Below are positions 1 to 10,599 of a stretch of DNA of 30,065 nt, piece after piece. This DNA comes from Zygnema cylindricum (Eukaryota > Streptophyta > Zygnematophyceae > Zygnematales > Zygnemataceae), in the NCBI GenBank assembly GCA_037447655.1, contig JBBHKE010003389.1:34447-64511 (forward strand), in the 5' to 3' direction. Each line of letters begins with the position of its first letter. The first letter of the stretch is position 1. The notes below the pieces were generated by a model, which was given only the letters and a program-made list of their open reading frames with translations, searched no databases and was not told the origin of the DNA. Position numbers and translations under genes: made by a program.

Positions 1-26
1 TTACATCTGCACTATTCTTAGTGGGT

Positions 27-238
27 AACAATATCTATACCCTAAAAATCCGGGTGATTCTTATCACGTCTACATTCATTGGCGGCCCTACACACTAATT
101 AACTTAAAGATATCAATTCGTGTAGATACTACAAAAAAACCACACTAAATTTGGTCAATATTGAACAGTTGGTATTCCAAAAATATTCTAAGTCCTAGAC
201 TCAAATTTCTAAGACTTACTAAAGCTTACTTTTCAATA
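27..238. repeat. 212-bp segment, left copy of a direct repeat
   Basis: This non-satellite segment recurs at 4331-4542 with the same length and about nine mismatches by eye (about 96% identity). Both copies begin with AACAATATCTATACCC and end with GCTTACTTTTCAATA, and in both the next base belongs to the 40-bp satellite. It has no ORF. It contains small dyads such as TCAATATTGA. It could be a remnant of an LTR or leader of the element whose gag-like start lies at 3904-3984, but it lacks TG..CA ends, so I call it only a direct repeat. The 26 bases before it do not match the flank of the right copy. Confidence 0.85.
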
Positions 239-3200
239 CACCTAACTTACACAAATAGTTATCGATAACATAATTGTTACCTAAATTACACAAAGAGTTA
301 GCAATAACAAGAATTGTTACCTAAATTACACAAACAGTTAGCGAAAATAACAATTGTTACCTAAATTACACAAACAGTTAGTGATAACAAGAATTGTTAC
401 CTAAATTACACAAACAGTTAGCAATATCAAGAATTGTTATCTAAATTACAAAAACAGTCTACGATAACAGAATTGTTACCTATATTACACAAATTGGTAG
501 CGATAACAAGAAGGGTTAGCTAACTTACACAAACTATTAGCGATAACAAGAATTGTTACCTAAATTACACAAATAGTTAGCGATAACAAGAATTGTTATC
601 TAAATTACACAAAAAGTTAGCGATATGAAAAATTGTTTCCTAAATTACAGAAACAGTTAGCGATAACAAGAATTGTTTCCTAAATTACAGACTCGGTTGG
701 CGATAACAAGAATTGTTACCTAAATTACACAAACTGTTATCGATAACAAGAATGGTTACCTAACTAACACAAACTCTTGGCGATAAGAGGAATTGTTACC
801 TACCTTACACAAACTATTAGTGTTAACAAGAATTGTTACCTCACTTACACAAACTGTTAGCGACAAGAGGATTTTTTACCTAAATTTCACAAACTATTAG
901 CCCTAACAACAATTGTTTTCTAACTTACACAAACTATTAGCGATAACAAGAATTGTTACCTAACTTACACAAATTGTTAGCGATAACAGGAATTGTTATC
1001 TAACTTACAAAAACTGTTAGGAATAACAAGAATTGTTACCTAAATTACACATATTGCTAGCTAAAACACGAATTGTTATCTAAATTATACAAACTGTTAG
1101 CAATAACAAGAATTGATATCTAAATTACACAAATTGTTAGCGATAACAAGAATTTTTACCTAAATTACACAAACAGTTAGCGATAACAGGAATTGTAATC
1201 TAAATTACACAAACTGTTAGCGCTAACATGAATTGTTATCTTACTTACATAAACTGTTAGCGATAACAAAAATTGATATCTAAATTACACAAACAGTTAG
1301 CGATAACAGAAATTTTTACCTAAATTACACAAACAATTACCATTAAAAAGAATTGTTACCTAAATTACATAAACAATTAGCGATAAAAAGAATTGTTTCC
1401 TAAATACACAAACCGTTAGCGATAACAATAATTATTACCTAAATTACAGAAAGAGTTAGCGAAAACAAGAATTGTTATCTATTTTACAGAAACTAAAAGC
1501 GCTTAAGAGAATGATCACCTAACTTACACAAACTGTTAGCGATAATAGGAATTGTTTCCTAAATTACACAAACTGTTAGCGATAACAAGAATTGTTACCT
1601 AAATTACACAAATAGTTAGCGATAACAAGAATTGTTACCTAAATTACACAAATGCTTAGCGCTAACATGAATTATTATATAACTTACACAAACTGTTTGA
1701 GCTAACAAGAATGGTTACCCATCTTACACAAACAATCAGCGATAACAATAATTGTTACATAAATTACAGAAACAATAAGCGATAAGAAGAATTATCACCT
1801 AAATTATAGAAATAGTTAGCGATAACTAGAATTGTTATCTAAATTACACAAATTGTTACCGATAACAAGAATTGTTACCTTAATTACACAAATAAATAGC
1901 GCTAACAAGAATTGTTATCTTATGTACACAAATTGTTAAAGCTAACAATAATGGTTACCTAACTTACACAAACTGTTAACGATAACAAGAATTGTTACCT
2001 AAATTACACAAACAGTTAATGATAACAAGAAGTGTTATCTAAATTACCCAAACAGTTAGCGATAACAGAAATTGTTATTTAAATTACACAAACTGTTACC
2101 GATAACACGAATTGAAATCTAAATTACACAAACTGTTAGCGCTAACATAAATTGTTACCTAACTTACACAAACAATTAGCGATAACAAGAATTGTTACCA
2201 AAATTGCACAAACAATTAGCGAAAAAACAAATTATATGAACAGTTAGTGATAACAAGAATTGTTACCTATATTACACAAATAGTTAGCGATAACAAGAAT
2301 TGTTACCTAAATTACACAAATAGTTACCGATAACAGGAATTGTTATCTAAATTACACAAACTATTAGGGACATCAGAAATTGTAATCTAAATTACACAAA
2401 TTGTTAGCGCTTAAATGAATTTTTACCTAAATTACACAAACTATTAAGGATAACAAGAATTGTTACCTAAATTACACAAACAATTAGCGATTACAAAAAT
2501 TGTTTCCTAAATTACACAAACAGTTAGCGATATCAAGAATTGTTATCTAAATTACACAAACTGTTAGTGATGACAGGAATTATTACCTAAATAATACAAA
2601 CTGTTAGCGATAAGAAGAATTGTAACCTAAATTACATAAATAGCTAGCGCTAACATGAATTGTTATCTAACTTACACAAAAAGTTAGCTATAATAGGAAT
2701 TGTTACCTAAATTACACAAACTGTTTTCGATAACAAGAATAATAACCTAACTTACACAAATTGTAACGAAAACAAAAATGGTTACCTAACTTACACAAAC
2801 TGTAAGCAATAAGAGGAATTGTTACCTAACTTACACAAATTGTTAGCGCTATTAAGAATTGTTATCTAACTTACACAAACAGTTAGCGATAAAAAGAATT
2901 GATACCTAAATTACAGAAACAGTTAGCGATAACAAGAATTGTTACCTAAATTACACAAACAGTTAGCGATATCAGGAATTGTTATCTAAATTACACAAAC
3001 TGTCTACAATAACAATAATTGTTACCTAAATTACACAAATTGTTAGCGATAACAAGAAAAGTTAGCTAACTTACACAAACTATTAGCGATAACAAGAATT
3101 GTTACCTAAATTACACAAAGAGTTAGCGATAGCAAGAATTGTTATCTAAATTACACAAATAGTTAGCGATATGAAGAATTGTGACCTAAATTACACAAAC

Positions 3201-3851
3201 ATTTAGCGATAACAAGAATTGTTTACTAAATTACACAAACTGTTATCGATAACAAGAATGGTTACCTAACTTACACAAACTGTTAACGATAAGAGGAATT
3301 ATTACCTACCTTACACAAACTATTAGTGTTAACAAGAATTGTTACCTAACTTACACAAACTATTAGCGATAAGAGGAATTGTTACCTAACTTTCACAAAC
3401 TGTTAGCGCTAACAAGAATTATTTTCTAACTTACACAAATTGTTAGCGATATCAAGAATTGTTACCTAAATTACACATGAGTTAGCAATAACAAGAATTC
3501 TTACCTTAATTACACAAACAGTTATCGATAACAGGAATTGTTATTTAAATAACACAAATTGTTAGCGATAACAGGAATTGAAATCTCAATTACACAAACT
3601 GTTAGCGCTAACATGAATTGTTATCTAACTTACACAAACTATTAGCGATAACAAGAATTGTTACCTAAATTACACAAACAATTAGTGATAACAAGAACTG
3701 TTACCAAAATTACACAAACAATTAGCGATAAAAAGAATAGTTACCTAAATTACATGGACACTTAGTGATAACAAGAACTATTACCTAAATTACTTAGACT
3801 GCTAGCGATAACAAGAATTGTTACCTAACTTACACAAAAAGTTACCGATAA
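239..3851 (+). repeat. Satellite array 1, 40-bp monomer, forward orientation
   Basis: About 90 tandem copies of a 40-bp unit are visible as a regular 20-base phase shift from one 60-base line to the next. A typical unit is GTTAGCGATAACAAGAATTG followed by TTACCTAAATTACACAAACA. Common variants are TTATC for TTACC, AACTTACAC for AAATTACAC, CTGTTAG for CAGTTAG, and GCGCTAAC for GCGATAAC. Individual monomers carry 1- to 3-bp indels and substitutions, so this is an aged array. Marker blocks, for example GTTAGCTAAC at 515 and 3061, show a loose higher-order period of about 2.5 kb. No protein-coding potential: stops occur in all frames. Confidence 0.97.
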
Positions 3852-4330
3852 TGTTGAAGGTCATGGGCATTAAGACTCGGCTGTGATCCACTCCCACTAG
3901 GAGTCACATTTGCACCAGCGAAGCAGGTGGAGCACTAGGGCTAATAGGAGCACTTGCAATAGGAGCTGAGACATTATTTGACATGTTAGCGGAAGCAAAC
4001 CCAAAGAGAAATGCTTATAAGACTAGATCTATAGTGTAAGATATGTAACTCCAAACAAAAGAGGTCTTTCAACCAAACAAACATGTACTACAAGCAATTA
4101 AGAGACAATAGAGCATAAAACACCTTAAATTGTACTCATTTCTCTCATTTCCTTAATTCTTGTGTAGAATGTACATTCTGTATTGAAATGATCAATCCTA
4201 ATTGAACTAAATACTCAAAAAATCTAAAAAATATCTAAAATATCTAGAAAAAACATCTAAAACGTATGTACATGGTTCACCAGACACTGTACTGACAAAA
4301 ATCATAGTGTTTGGACGAGAATTGTCCACT
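3852..4330. other. Retroelement-like spacer between arrays 1 and 2
   Basis: This 479-bp stretch has no satellite. Read on the minus strand it resembles a retrotransposon LTR end or leader running into a gag start: an A/T-rich stretch with repeated ATCTAAAA-type words (about 4215-4262 on the plus strand), a long untranslated region, then the short ORF at 3904-3984. A perfect 14-bp palindrome, AGAATGTACATTCT, lies at 4166-4179. No polypurine tract, primer-binding site or paired LTR could be confirmed, so the assignment is inference. It is directly followed by the right copy of the 212-bp repeat. Confidence 0.5.
3904..3984 (-). pseudogene. Possible truncated gag N-terminus (26 codons)
   Basis: An ATG at 3984 opens 26 codons rich in Ser, Ala and Pro, beginning MSNNVSAPIASAP and ending in TGA at 3904-3906. 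Low-complexity Ser/Ala/Pro starts of this kind are common at the N-terminus of plant copia Gag proteins. The upstream sequence (3985-4330) looks like a leader. Downstream, after about 50 bp of non-satellite sequence, satellite array 1 replaces whatever followed. No Gag domain motif is present because the reading frame is too short, so this may be a chance ORF. The similar situation at 8795-8860 makes the gag interpretation more plausible. Confidence 0.35.
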
Positions 4331-4542
4331 AACAATATCTATACCCTAAAAATCCGGGTGATTCTTATCACGTCTACATTCATTGGCGGCCCTACACACT
4401 AATTAACTTAAAGATATCAATTCCTGTAGATACTACAAAAAATCCACACTAAATTTGGTCAATATTGAACAATTGGTATTCTTAAAATATACCAAGTCCT
4501 AGACTCAAATTTCTATGACTTACTAAAGCTTACTTTTCAATA
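4331..4542. repeat. 212-bp segment, right copy of a direct repeat
   Basis: This is the second copy of the segment at 27-238, with start-to-start spacing of 4304 bp. Differences include CGTGTAG to CCTGTAG, GAACAGTT to GAACAATT, and a cluster near the end (ATTCCAAAAATATTC to ATTCTTAAAATATAC). The next base starts satellite array 2 with GATAACAAG, whereas the left copy is followed by CACCTAACTTACAC. The array therefore abuts the same base but in a different monomer phase. Confidence 0.85.
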
Positions 4543-7500
4543 GATAACAAGAATTGTTATCTAAATTACACAAACTGTTAGCGATATCAGAAATTGTAAT
4601 CGAAATTACACAAATTGTTAGCGCTTACATGAATTGTTTCCTAAATTACACAAACTATTAGTGATAATAACAATTGTAACCTAAATTACACAAACTGTTA
4701 GCGATTATAGGAATTCTAATCTAAATTACACAAACTGTTAGCGCTAACATGAATTGTTATCTAACTTACACAAACTGATAGGGATAACAAGAATTGTTAC
4801 CTAAATTACATAAACAATTAGCGATAACAAAAATTGTTACCTAAATTACACAAATTGTTAGCGCTTACATGAATTGTTACCTAAATTACACAAACTGTTA
4901 GCGATAATAACAATTCTAACCTAAATTAGACAAACAGTTAGCGATAACAAGAATTCTAATCTTAATTACACAAACTACTAGCGCTAACATGAATTGTTAT
5001 CTAACTTACACAAACTGTTAAGGAAAATAAAAATTGTGACCTAAATTACACAAACAATTATCGATAACAAAAATTGTTACCTAAATCACACAAACTGTTA
5101 GCGATAACAAGAATTTTTACCTAAATTATACAAATAGTTAGCGATAACAATAATTGTTATCTAAATTACACAAACAGTTAGCGATATAAAAAATTGTTAC
5201 CTAACTTTCACAAACTGTTAACGCTAACAAGAATTGTTTTCTAACTTACACAAACTGTTAGCGATAACAAGAATTGTTACCTAAATAATACAAACTGTTA
5301 GCGATAACAAGAATTGTTACCTAAATTACAGAAATAGTTTGCGCTAATAGGAATTGTTACTTAAATTACAAAAACAGTAAGCAATTATAGGAATTGTTAT
5401 CTAAATTACAGAAATTGATTGCGCTAACATGAATTTTCACCTAACTTACACAAACTATTAGTGATAACACGAATTATTACCTTATTTACACACTCTATAA
5501 GAGCTAACAGGAATTGTTATCTAACTTACACAAACAGTTAGAGATAACAGGAATTGTGACCTAAATTACACAAACAATTATCGATAACAAAATTTGTTAC
5601 CTACATTACACAAACTGTTAGCGATAACAAGAATGGTACCTAAATTAAAGAAATCAGTTAGCGATAACACGAATTGTTATCTAAATTACACAAACTGTCT
5701 GCGATAACAAGAATTGTTACCTAAATTACACAAATTGTTAGCGATACAAAAAGGGTTAGCTAACTTACACAAACTGTTAGCGATAATAAAAATTGTTACC
5801 TATATTAAACAAACAGTTAGCGATAACAAGAATTGTTATCTAAATTACACAAACAGTTAGCGATATGAAGAATTGTTACCTAAATTACACAAACAGTTAG
5901 CGATAACAAAAAATGTTTCCTAAATTACAGAAACACTTAGCGATAACAAAAATTGTTACCTAAATTACACAAACTATTATCGTAAGAGGAATTGTTACCT
6001 AACTTTCACAAACTGTTAGCGCTAACAAGAATTGTTTTCTAACTTACACAAACTGTTAGCGATAACAAGAATTGTTACCTAAATTACACAAACAGTTAGC
6101 GATAACAAGAATTGTTATTTAAATTACACAAACTTTTAGCGATAACAGGAATTGAAAACTAAATTACACAAAATGTTAGCGCTAACATGAATTGTTATCT
6201 AACTTACACAAACTAATAGCGATAACAAGAATTGTTATCAAAATTACACAAACAATTAGCGATAAAAAAAATTGTTACCTAAATTACATGAACAGTTACC
6301 GATATCAGGAATTTTTATCTAATTTATACAAACTATTAGCGATATCAAAAATTGTAATCTAAATTACGCAAATCGTTAGGGCTTACATGAATTGTAACCT
6401 AAATTACACAAACTATTAGTGATAATAACAATTGTAACCTAAATTACACAAGCAGCTAGCGATAACAGGAATTCTAGTCTAAATTACACAAACTAATAGC
6501 GCTTACATGAATTGTTATCTAACTTACACAAACTGTTAGGGATAACAAGAATTGTTACCTAAATTACACAAACAATTAGCGATAACAAGAATTATTACCT
6601 CAATTACACAAACAGTTACCGATAACAACATATGTTATCTAAATTATACAAACTATTAGCGATATCAGAAATTGTAATCTAAATTACACAAATCGTTAGC
6701 GCTTACATGAATTGTTACCTAAATTACACAAACTATAAGTGATAATAACAATTGTAACCTAAATTACACAAACAGTTAGCGATAACAGGAATTCTAATCT
6801 AAATTACACAAACTGTTAGCGCTTACATGAATTGTTATCTAACATACACAAACTGTTAGGGATAACAAGAATTGTTACCTAAATTACACAAACAATTAGC
6901 GAGAACAACAATTGTTACCTAAATTACACAAACTGTTGGTGATATTAACAATTGTAACCTTAATAAAACAAACAGTTTGCGATAAGAAGAATTCTAATCT
7001 AAATTACACAAACTGTTAGCGATAACATGAATTGTTATCTAAATTACAGAAACAGTTAGCGCTAACAGGAATTGTTATCTAACTTACACAAACTATTAGC
7101 GCTAATAAGAATGGTTACCTAACTTACACAAAATGTTAGCGATAAGAGGAATTGTTATCTAAATTTCACAAATTGTTAGGGATAATAAGAATTGTTACGT
7201 AAATTACACAAACAATTAGTGATAACAAAAATTGTTACCTAAATTACACAAAAAGTAAGCGATAACAGGATTTGTTATCTAAATTACACAATTTTTTAGC
7301 GCTAATAGGGATTGTTATCTAACTTACACAAACTGTTAGCACTCACAAAAATGGTTACCTACCTTACACAAACTATTAGCGATAAGAGGAATTTTCACCT
7401 AACTTACACAAATTGTTAGTGATAACAGGAATTGTTTTCTAACTTACAAAAATTGTTAGGGATAACAAGAATTGTTACCTAAATTAGAGAAACAGTTAGC

Positions 7501-8794
7501 GATAGCAAGAACTTTTACCTAAATTACACAAACTGTTAGCGATATCAATAATTGTTATCTAAGTTACAGAAACAGTTAGCGCTAACAGGAATTTTTATCT
7601 AACTTACACAAACTGTTAGCGCTAACAAGAATGGTTACCTAACTTACACAAACTGTTAGCGATAAGAGGAATTCTTACTTAACTTACACAAATTGTTAGC
7701 GCTAACAGGAAATGTTATCTAGCTTACACACACTATTAGGGATAACATAAATCATTACCTCAATTACACAAACAATTAGGGATAACAAGAATTGTTACCC
7801 AAATTACACATACAGTTAGCCATATCACGAATTGTTACCTAAATTACACAAAACAATTAGTGATAACAAGAATTGTTACCTAAATAACACAAAGAGTTAG
7901 CGATAACAGGAATTGTTATCTAAATTACACAAATTGTGAGCGATAACAGGAACTGTAATCTAAATTACACAAACTGTTTGCGCTAATATGAATTGTTACC
8001 TAAATTACACAAACTGTTAGTGATAACAAAGATTTGTTACCTTAATTACACAAACAATTAGCGATAATAAGAATTGTTACCTAAATTACACAATAAGTTA
8101 GCGATAATAGGAATTGTTATCTAAATACAACAAACTGTAAGCGATAACAAGATCTTTAATCTAAATTACACAAACTATTAGCCCTAACATGAATTGTTAT
8201 CTAACTTACACAAACTCTTAGCGATAAAAAAAATTGTTACCTAAATTACACAAACAATTAGCGATATCAAGAATTGTTACCTAAATTACACAAACAATTA
8301 GCGATAGCAAGAATTGTAACCTAAATTACACAAACATTAGCGATATATGGAATTTTTATCTAAATTACACAAAAAATTAGCGATAACAAGAATTGTTACC
8401 TAAATTACACAAACACTTAGCGATAACAAGAATTATGACCTAAATTACACAAACTGTTAGCGATAACAAGAATTGTTACCTAAATTACACAAACGATTAG
8501 CGATAATAGGAATTGTTATCTAAATTACACAAACTATTAACGATAACAAGGAATCGTAATCTAACTTACACTTCAGTGATAACAAGAATTGTTACTTAAA
8601 TTACACAAACAATTAGCGATAAGAAGAATTGTTTTTAATTTACACAAATAGTTAGCGATAACAAGAATTGTTATCTAAATTACACATACTGTTAGCAATA
8701 ACAGGAATTGTAACTAAATTACACAAACTGTTAGCGATAATAGGAATTGTTATCTGAATTACAGAAACAGTTAGCGCTAACAAGAATTGTTTTC
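4543..8794 (+). repeat. Satellite array 2, 40-bp monomer, forward orientation
   Basis: About 106 monomers of the same 40-bp family and orientation as array 1. Several multi-monomer patterns recur, notably the set GATATCAGAAATTGTAATC, GCGCTTACATG, GATAATAACAATTG, GAATTCTAATC, at 4583, 6341 and 6661. The last two copies are exactly 320 bp (8 monomers) apart. A longer block is shared with array 1, with GTTAGCTAAC at 515, 3061 and 5755. Monomers are diverged, with scattered 1-bp indels. The array ends at about 8794 within a minus-strand gag-like reading frame. Confidence 0.97.
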
Positions 8795-8860
8795 TTATTT
8801 ATGTTGTTCTACAACCACCGGTGGAGGTGGAGGAGCAACAGTAGTAGTAGAAGTAGACAT
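8795..8860 (-). pseudogene. Possible truncated gag N-terminus (21 codons) ending at the satellite
   Basis: An ATG at 8860 opens 21 codons reading MSTSTTTVAPPPPPVVVEQ and two more residues, then TAA at 8795-8797 at the edge of array 2. A Ser/Thr run followed by poly-Pro is typical of plant copia Gag N-termini, but no Gag domain remains, so the call is tentative. Upstream, 8861-9121 has the character of a 5' leader and joins directly to the left LTR of the copia element. The reading frame stops exactly where satellite begins, which indicates truncation by or at the array. It differs from the gag of the 9122-15005 element. Confidence 0.4.
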
Positions 8861-9121
8861 GATACACTCTCAGAAGCTATCAAGAATCCTACCAAACAGC
8901 TGTTCTTAAGTGCTCACCAATTCTTATACAAACATCTAAACTTCACAAAACTCTATCAAAATATAGAGTAGCATAAACAATGATATCTCCCAAAGTTTCA
9001 ACACAATTGACCCGACAACACTCAAGATATAATACTCAGAAGTTTCCCAAAAATTGTCTACAGTTTTACTACTTGGAAGTCTGGATACATAATATGTTAT
9101 GAGTCCTAAGTCTTATACTTG
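8861..9121 (-). other. Leader-like sequence between the left LTR and the truncated gag start
   Basis: This 261-bp stretch contains no satellite. It is immediately downstream of the left LTR when read on the minus strand, where a 5' leader and primer-binding site would lie. Its first seven bases after the LTR (minus strand CAAGTAT) match those after the right LTR, and then similarity is lost. No standard initiator-Met primer-binding site starting TGGTATCAGAG is visible. A small hairpin, CTCTAT..ATAGAG, lies at 8951-8968. Either it is pre-insertion flank of the copia element or the leader of a second element sharing this LTR. Confidence 0.4.
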
Positions 9122-9698
9122 TGTTGAACTGGCAACACCATTGTACTTGAGAGGTACGTCAAACCACCAAGCTACCACTAATCTGTCAAGCTACCATTGA
9201 GCTATCACTAAGCTACCACTGAGCTATCACTAAGCTACCACTGAGTTACCCACTAAGTTACCACTGAGTTCCCACTAAGTTGACTAGAATCGTATCTATC
9301 GCAGTTGCTCTATGCTGTACAGAATCACATTAAGAATATCAAACGCTGCGTTATTGTACGGAAAATATCAAATATAATCGGGGTTGCGTTGTCTTGTCTG
9401 TGTTGCAGCTTCGCTGCTGCGCTGCTCTGCTGCAGCGCTGCTCTTCTGCTGCGCTGCTCTACTGCTGCGCTGCTCTGCTGTATAGTAGCTGCTCTGCTGT
9501 ATAGTAGCTGCTCTGCTGTATAGCAGCTGCTCTGCTGTATAGCAGCTGCTCTGCTGTATAGCAGCTGCTTTGTTGTATAGCAGCTGCTCTACTCTGTTGT
9601 ATAGCAGCTGCGCTGCTCTGTCTGTATTGCAGCTGCGCTGCTTTGTTTGTAAAGCAGCTGCGCTGCTATATGACTGAAAGCTTTCCAAAAAGACAACA
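9122..9698 (-). repeat. Copia left LTR (3' LTR of the element)
   Basis: A 577-bp LTR matched along its length with 14350-15005. On the minus strand it starts TGTTGTCTTTTTGG at 9698 and ends CAACA at 9122. U3 holds the 19-bp tandem repeats (about 9405-9668). The distal part (about 9170-9275) consists of degenerate 11-bp repeats of the GCTACCACTGA/GCTATCACTAA type. It is shorter than the right LTR by 79 bp, close to four 19-bp units, so the length difference lies in the U3 repeats. Matching extends seven bases beyond the CAACA end. Confidence 0.9.
9405..9668. repeat. 19-bp tandem repeats in the U3 of the left LTR
   Basis: About seven good copies of a 19-bp unit, CTGCTCTGCTGTATAGCAG, with variants TATAGTAG and GCTTTGTTG, are flanked by simpler GCTGCGCTGCT sequence. 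Each junction creates CAGCTG, an E-box core (CANNTG), within the palindrome GCAGCTGC. The location just inside the 5' end of the LTR is where copia enhancers lie, so a promoter role is plausible but not shown. Both strands stay open through these repeats, giving spurious low-complexity ORFs of 72 and 106 codons that I do not consider genes. Confidence 0.85.
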
Positions 9699-9712
9699 CT
9701 CCCCTAAAGCTT
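9699..9712 (-). other. Polypurine tract next to the 3' LTR
   Basis: On the minus strand the bases just before the LTR start read AAGCTTTAGGGGAG and then TGTTG. The purine run AGGGGAG directly abutting TG is the position and composition expected for the plus-strand primer of reverse transcription. It fixes both the LTR edge and the minus-strand orientation. The surrounding 9699-9858 is 3' untranslated sequence without an ORF. Confidence 0.75.
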
Positions 9713-9858
9713 TAGACTCAGTATCTCGGTGCAGCTTCGGTGATAAACTACTGCAGCATCGCAGCATAGCAATATAGCAATTAGCAAGTCACCCAGTCCC
9801 ACTACCTCACAATGGTGGATTTATCACAAAGTGGCAGTATAGCAGTGCATCAATTCAA

Positions 9859-10512
9859 CTATTCACTTAATCCCACTGCCTCCCTACTATTCTTCAGCTT
9901 AGGAGCAGGAAAGGCTTTAGTGAGCATATCAGCAATCATTTTTGCATGTGGCAAATAACATAATTTAAGCACTCTAGATAACACTTTTTCTCTTACAAAG
10001 TGTAATCATACATCCATGTGCTTGCTTTTGAATCGATGACTCGGGTTAGAAGCAATGGCAATGGCATCCTGGTTATCACACCAGATCACCTGTGGACCAA
10101 CTTGCATGTATCCTAGTTCTTGTAATATGGATTTTACCCATAAGAGTTCTTTGAGGGCCGAGCTTGGTGCCATATATTCTGACTCCATTGTCGACTGTGC
10201 TGTAACCTTTTGAAGTTTGCAGCTCCAGCAGCAAGTACCATTCCCAATTTGTAGAACGAATCCCGTGTTGGATTTCCGGCTTGGCATGCCGCCATAGCTT
10301 GCATCACTCCATGTTTGCAGCTTGACTTCTCCTCCGCCTTGAGTGAGTTTGAGATCTTTAGTTCCTGCCAAATATCTTAAGACTCTCCTTGCTGCATCAA
10401 GATCAGATTTTCTCGGATTTTCTACACTCCTGCTCAGTACCCCGACTTCTGCAGCAATGTCAGGACGGGTACAGTTGATGAAATATATTAAGATTCCCAC
10501 TATCTGTCTCTA
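9859..10512 (-). pseudogene. Copia pol C-terminus: RNase H and tail, interrupted by stops
   Basis: The open part, 10006-10500, encodes 164 residues of copia RNase H, which degrades the RNA strand of the RNA/DNA hybrid during reverse transcription. TRPDIAAEVG (11-20) is the family's connection motif. Catalytic acidic residues are visible in WSDASYGG (D66), STMESEYMA (E107) and WCDNQDA (D142), and the SKHMDV end is typical. A TGA at 10006-10008 interrupts it, and the same frame then continues with LHFVREKV, ADMLTKAF and a final TAG at 9859-9861, the usual pol end. A TAG at 10510-10512 separates it from the reverse transcriptase part. The TGA occupies a position where CpG decay of an Arg codon is the simplest explanation (inference). 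Confidence 0.88.
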
Positions 10513-10599
10513 AGGTATTATTGTCATAGGATCATTCTCCCCTGACTCTAAATACTCGCTAACAATGACACCTGGTTCTGTCTCTTCTCCCTCTTACTT

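Noticed and set aside
27-4542. Interpreting the two 212-bp repeats as a pair of LTRs
   Set aside because: They lack TG..CA ends, no polypurine tract or primer-binding site adjoins them, and the DNA between them is mostly satellite. Kept as a direct repeat only.
239-8794. CRISPR-like or iteron-like repeats
   Set aside because: The 40-bp units are contiguous with no unique spacers. They vary by point changes along the array, have no cas or rep genes nearby, and lie beside a eukaryotic copia element.
8747-8971. 74-codon plus-strand frame across the array 2 edge
   Set aside because: It starts inside satellite and runs antisense through the gag-like start and leader. No domain or plausible composition.
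9305-9688. Open frames of 72 (+) and 106 (-) codons in the left LTR
   Set aside because: Both are translations of the CTG-rich 19-bp repeats, open on both strands because the repeat lacks stops. Low complexity and not conserved in length between the LTRs.
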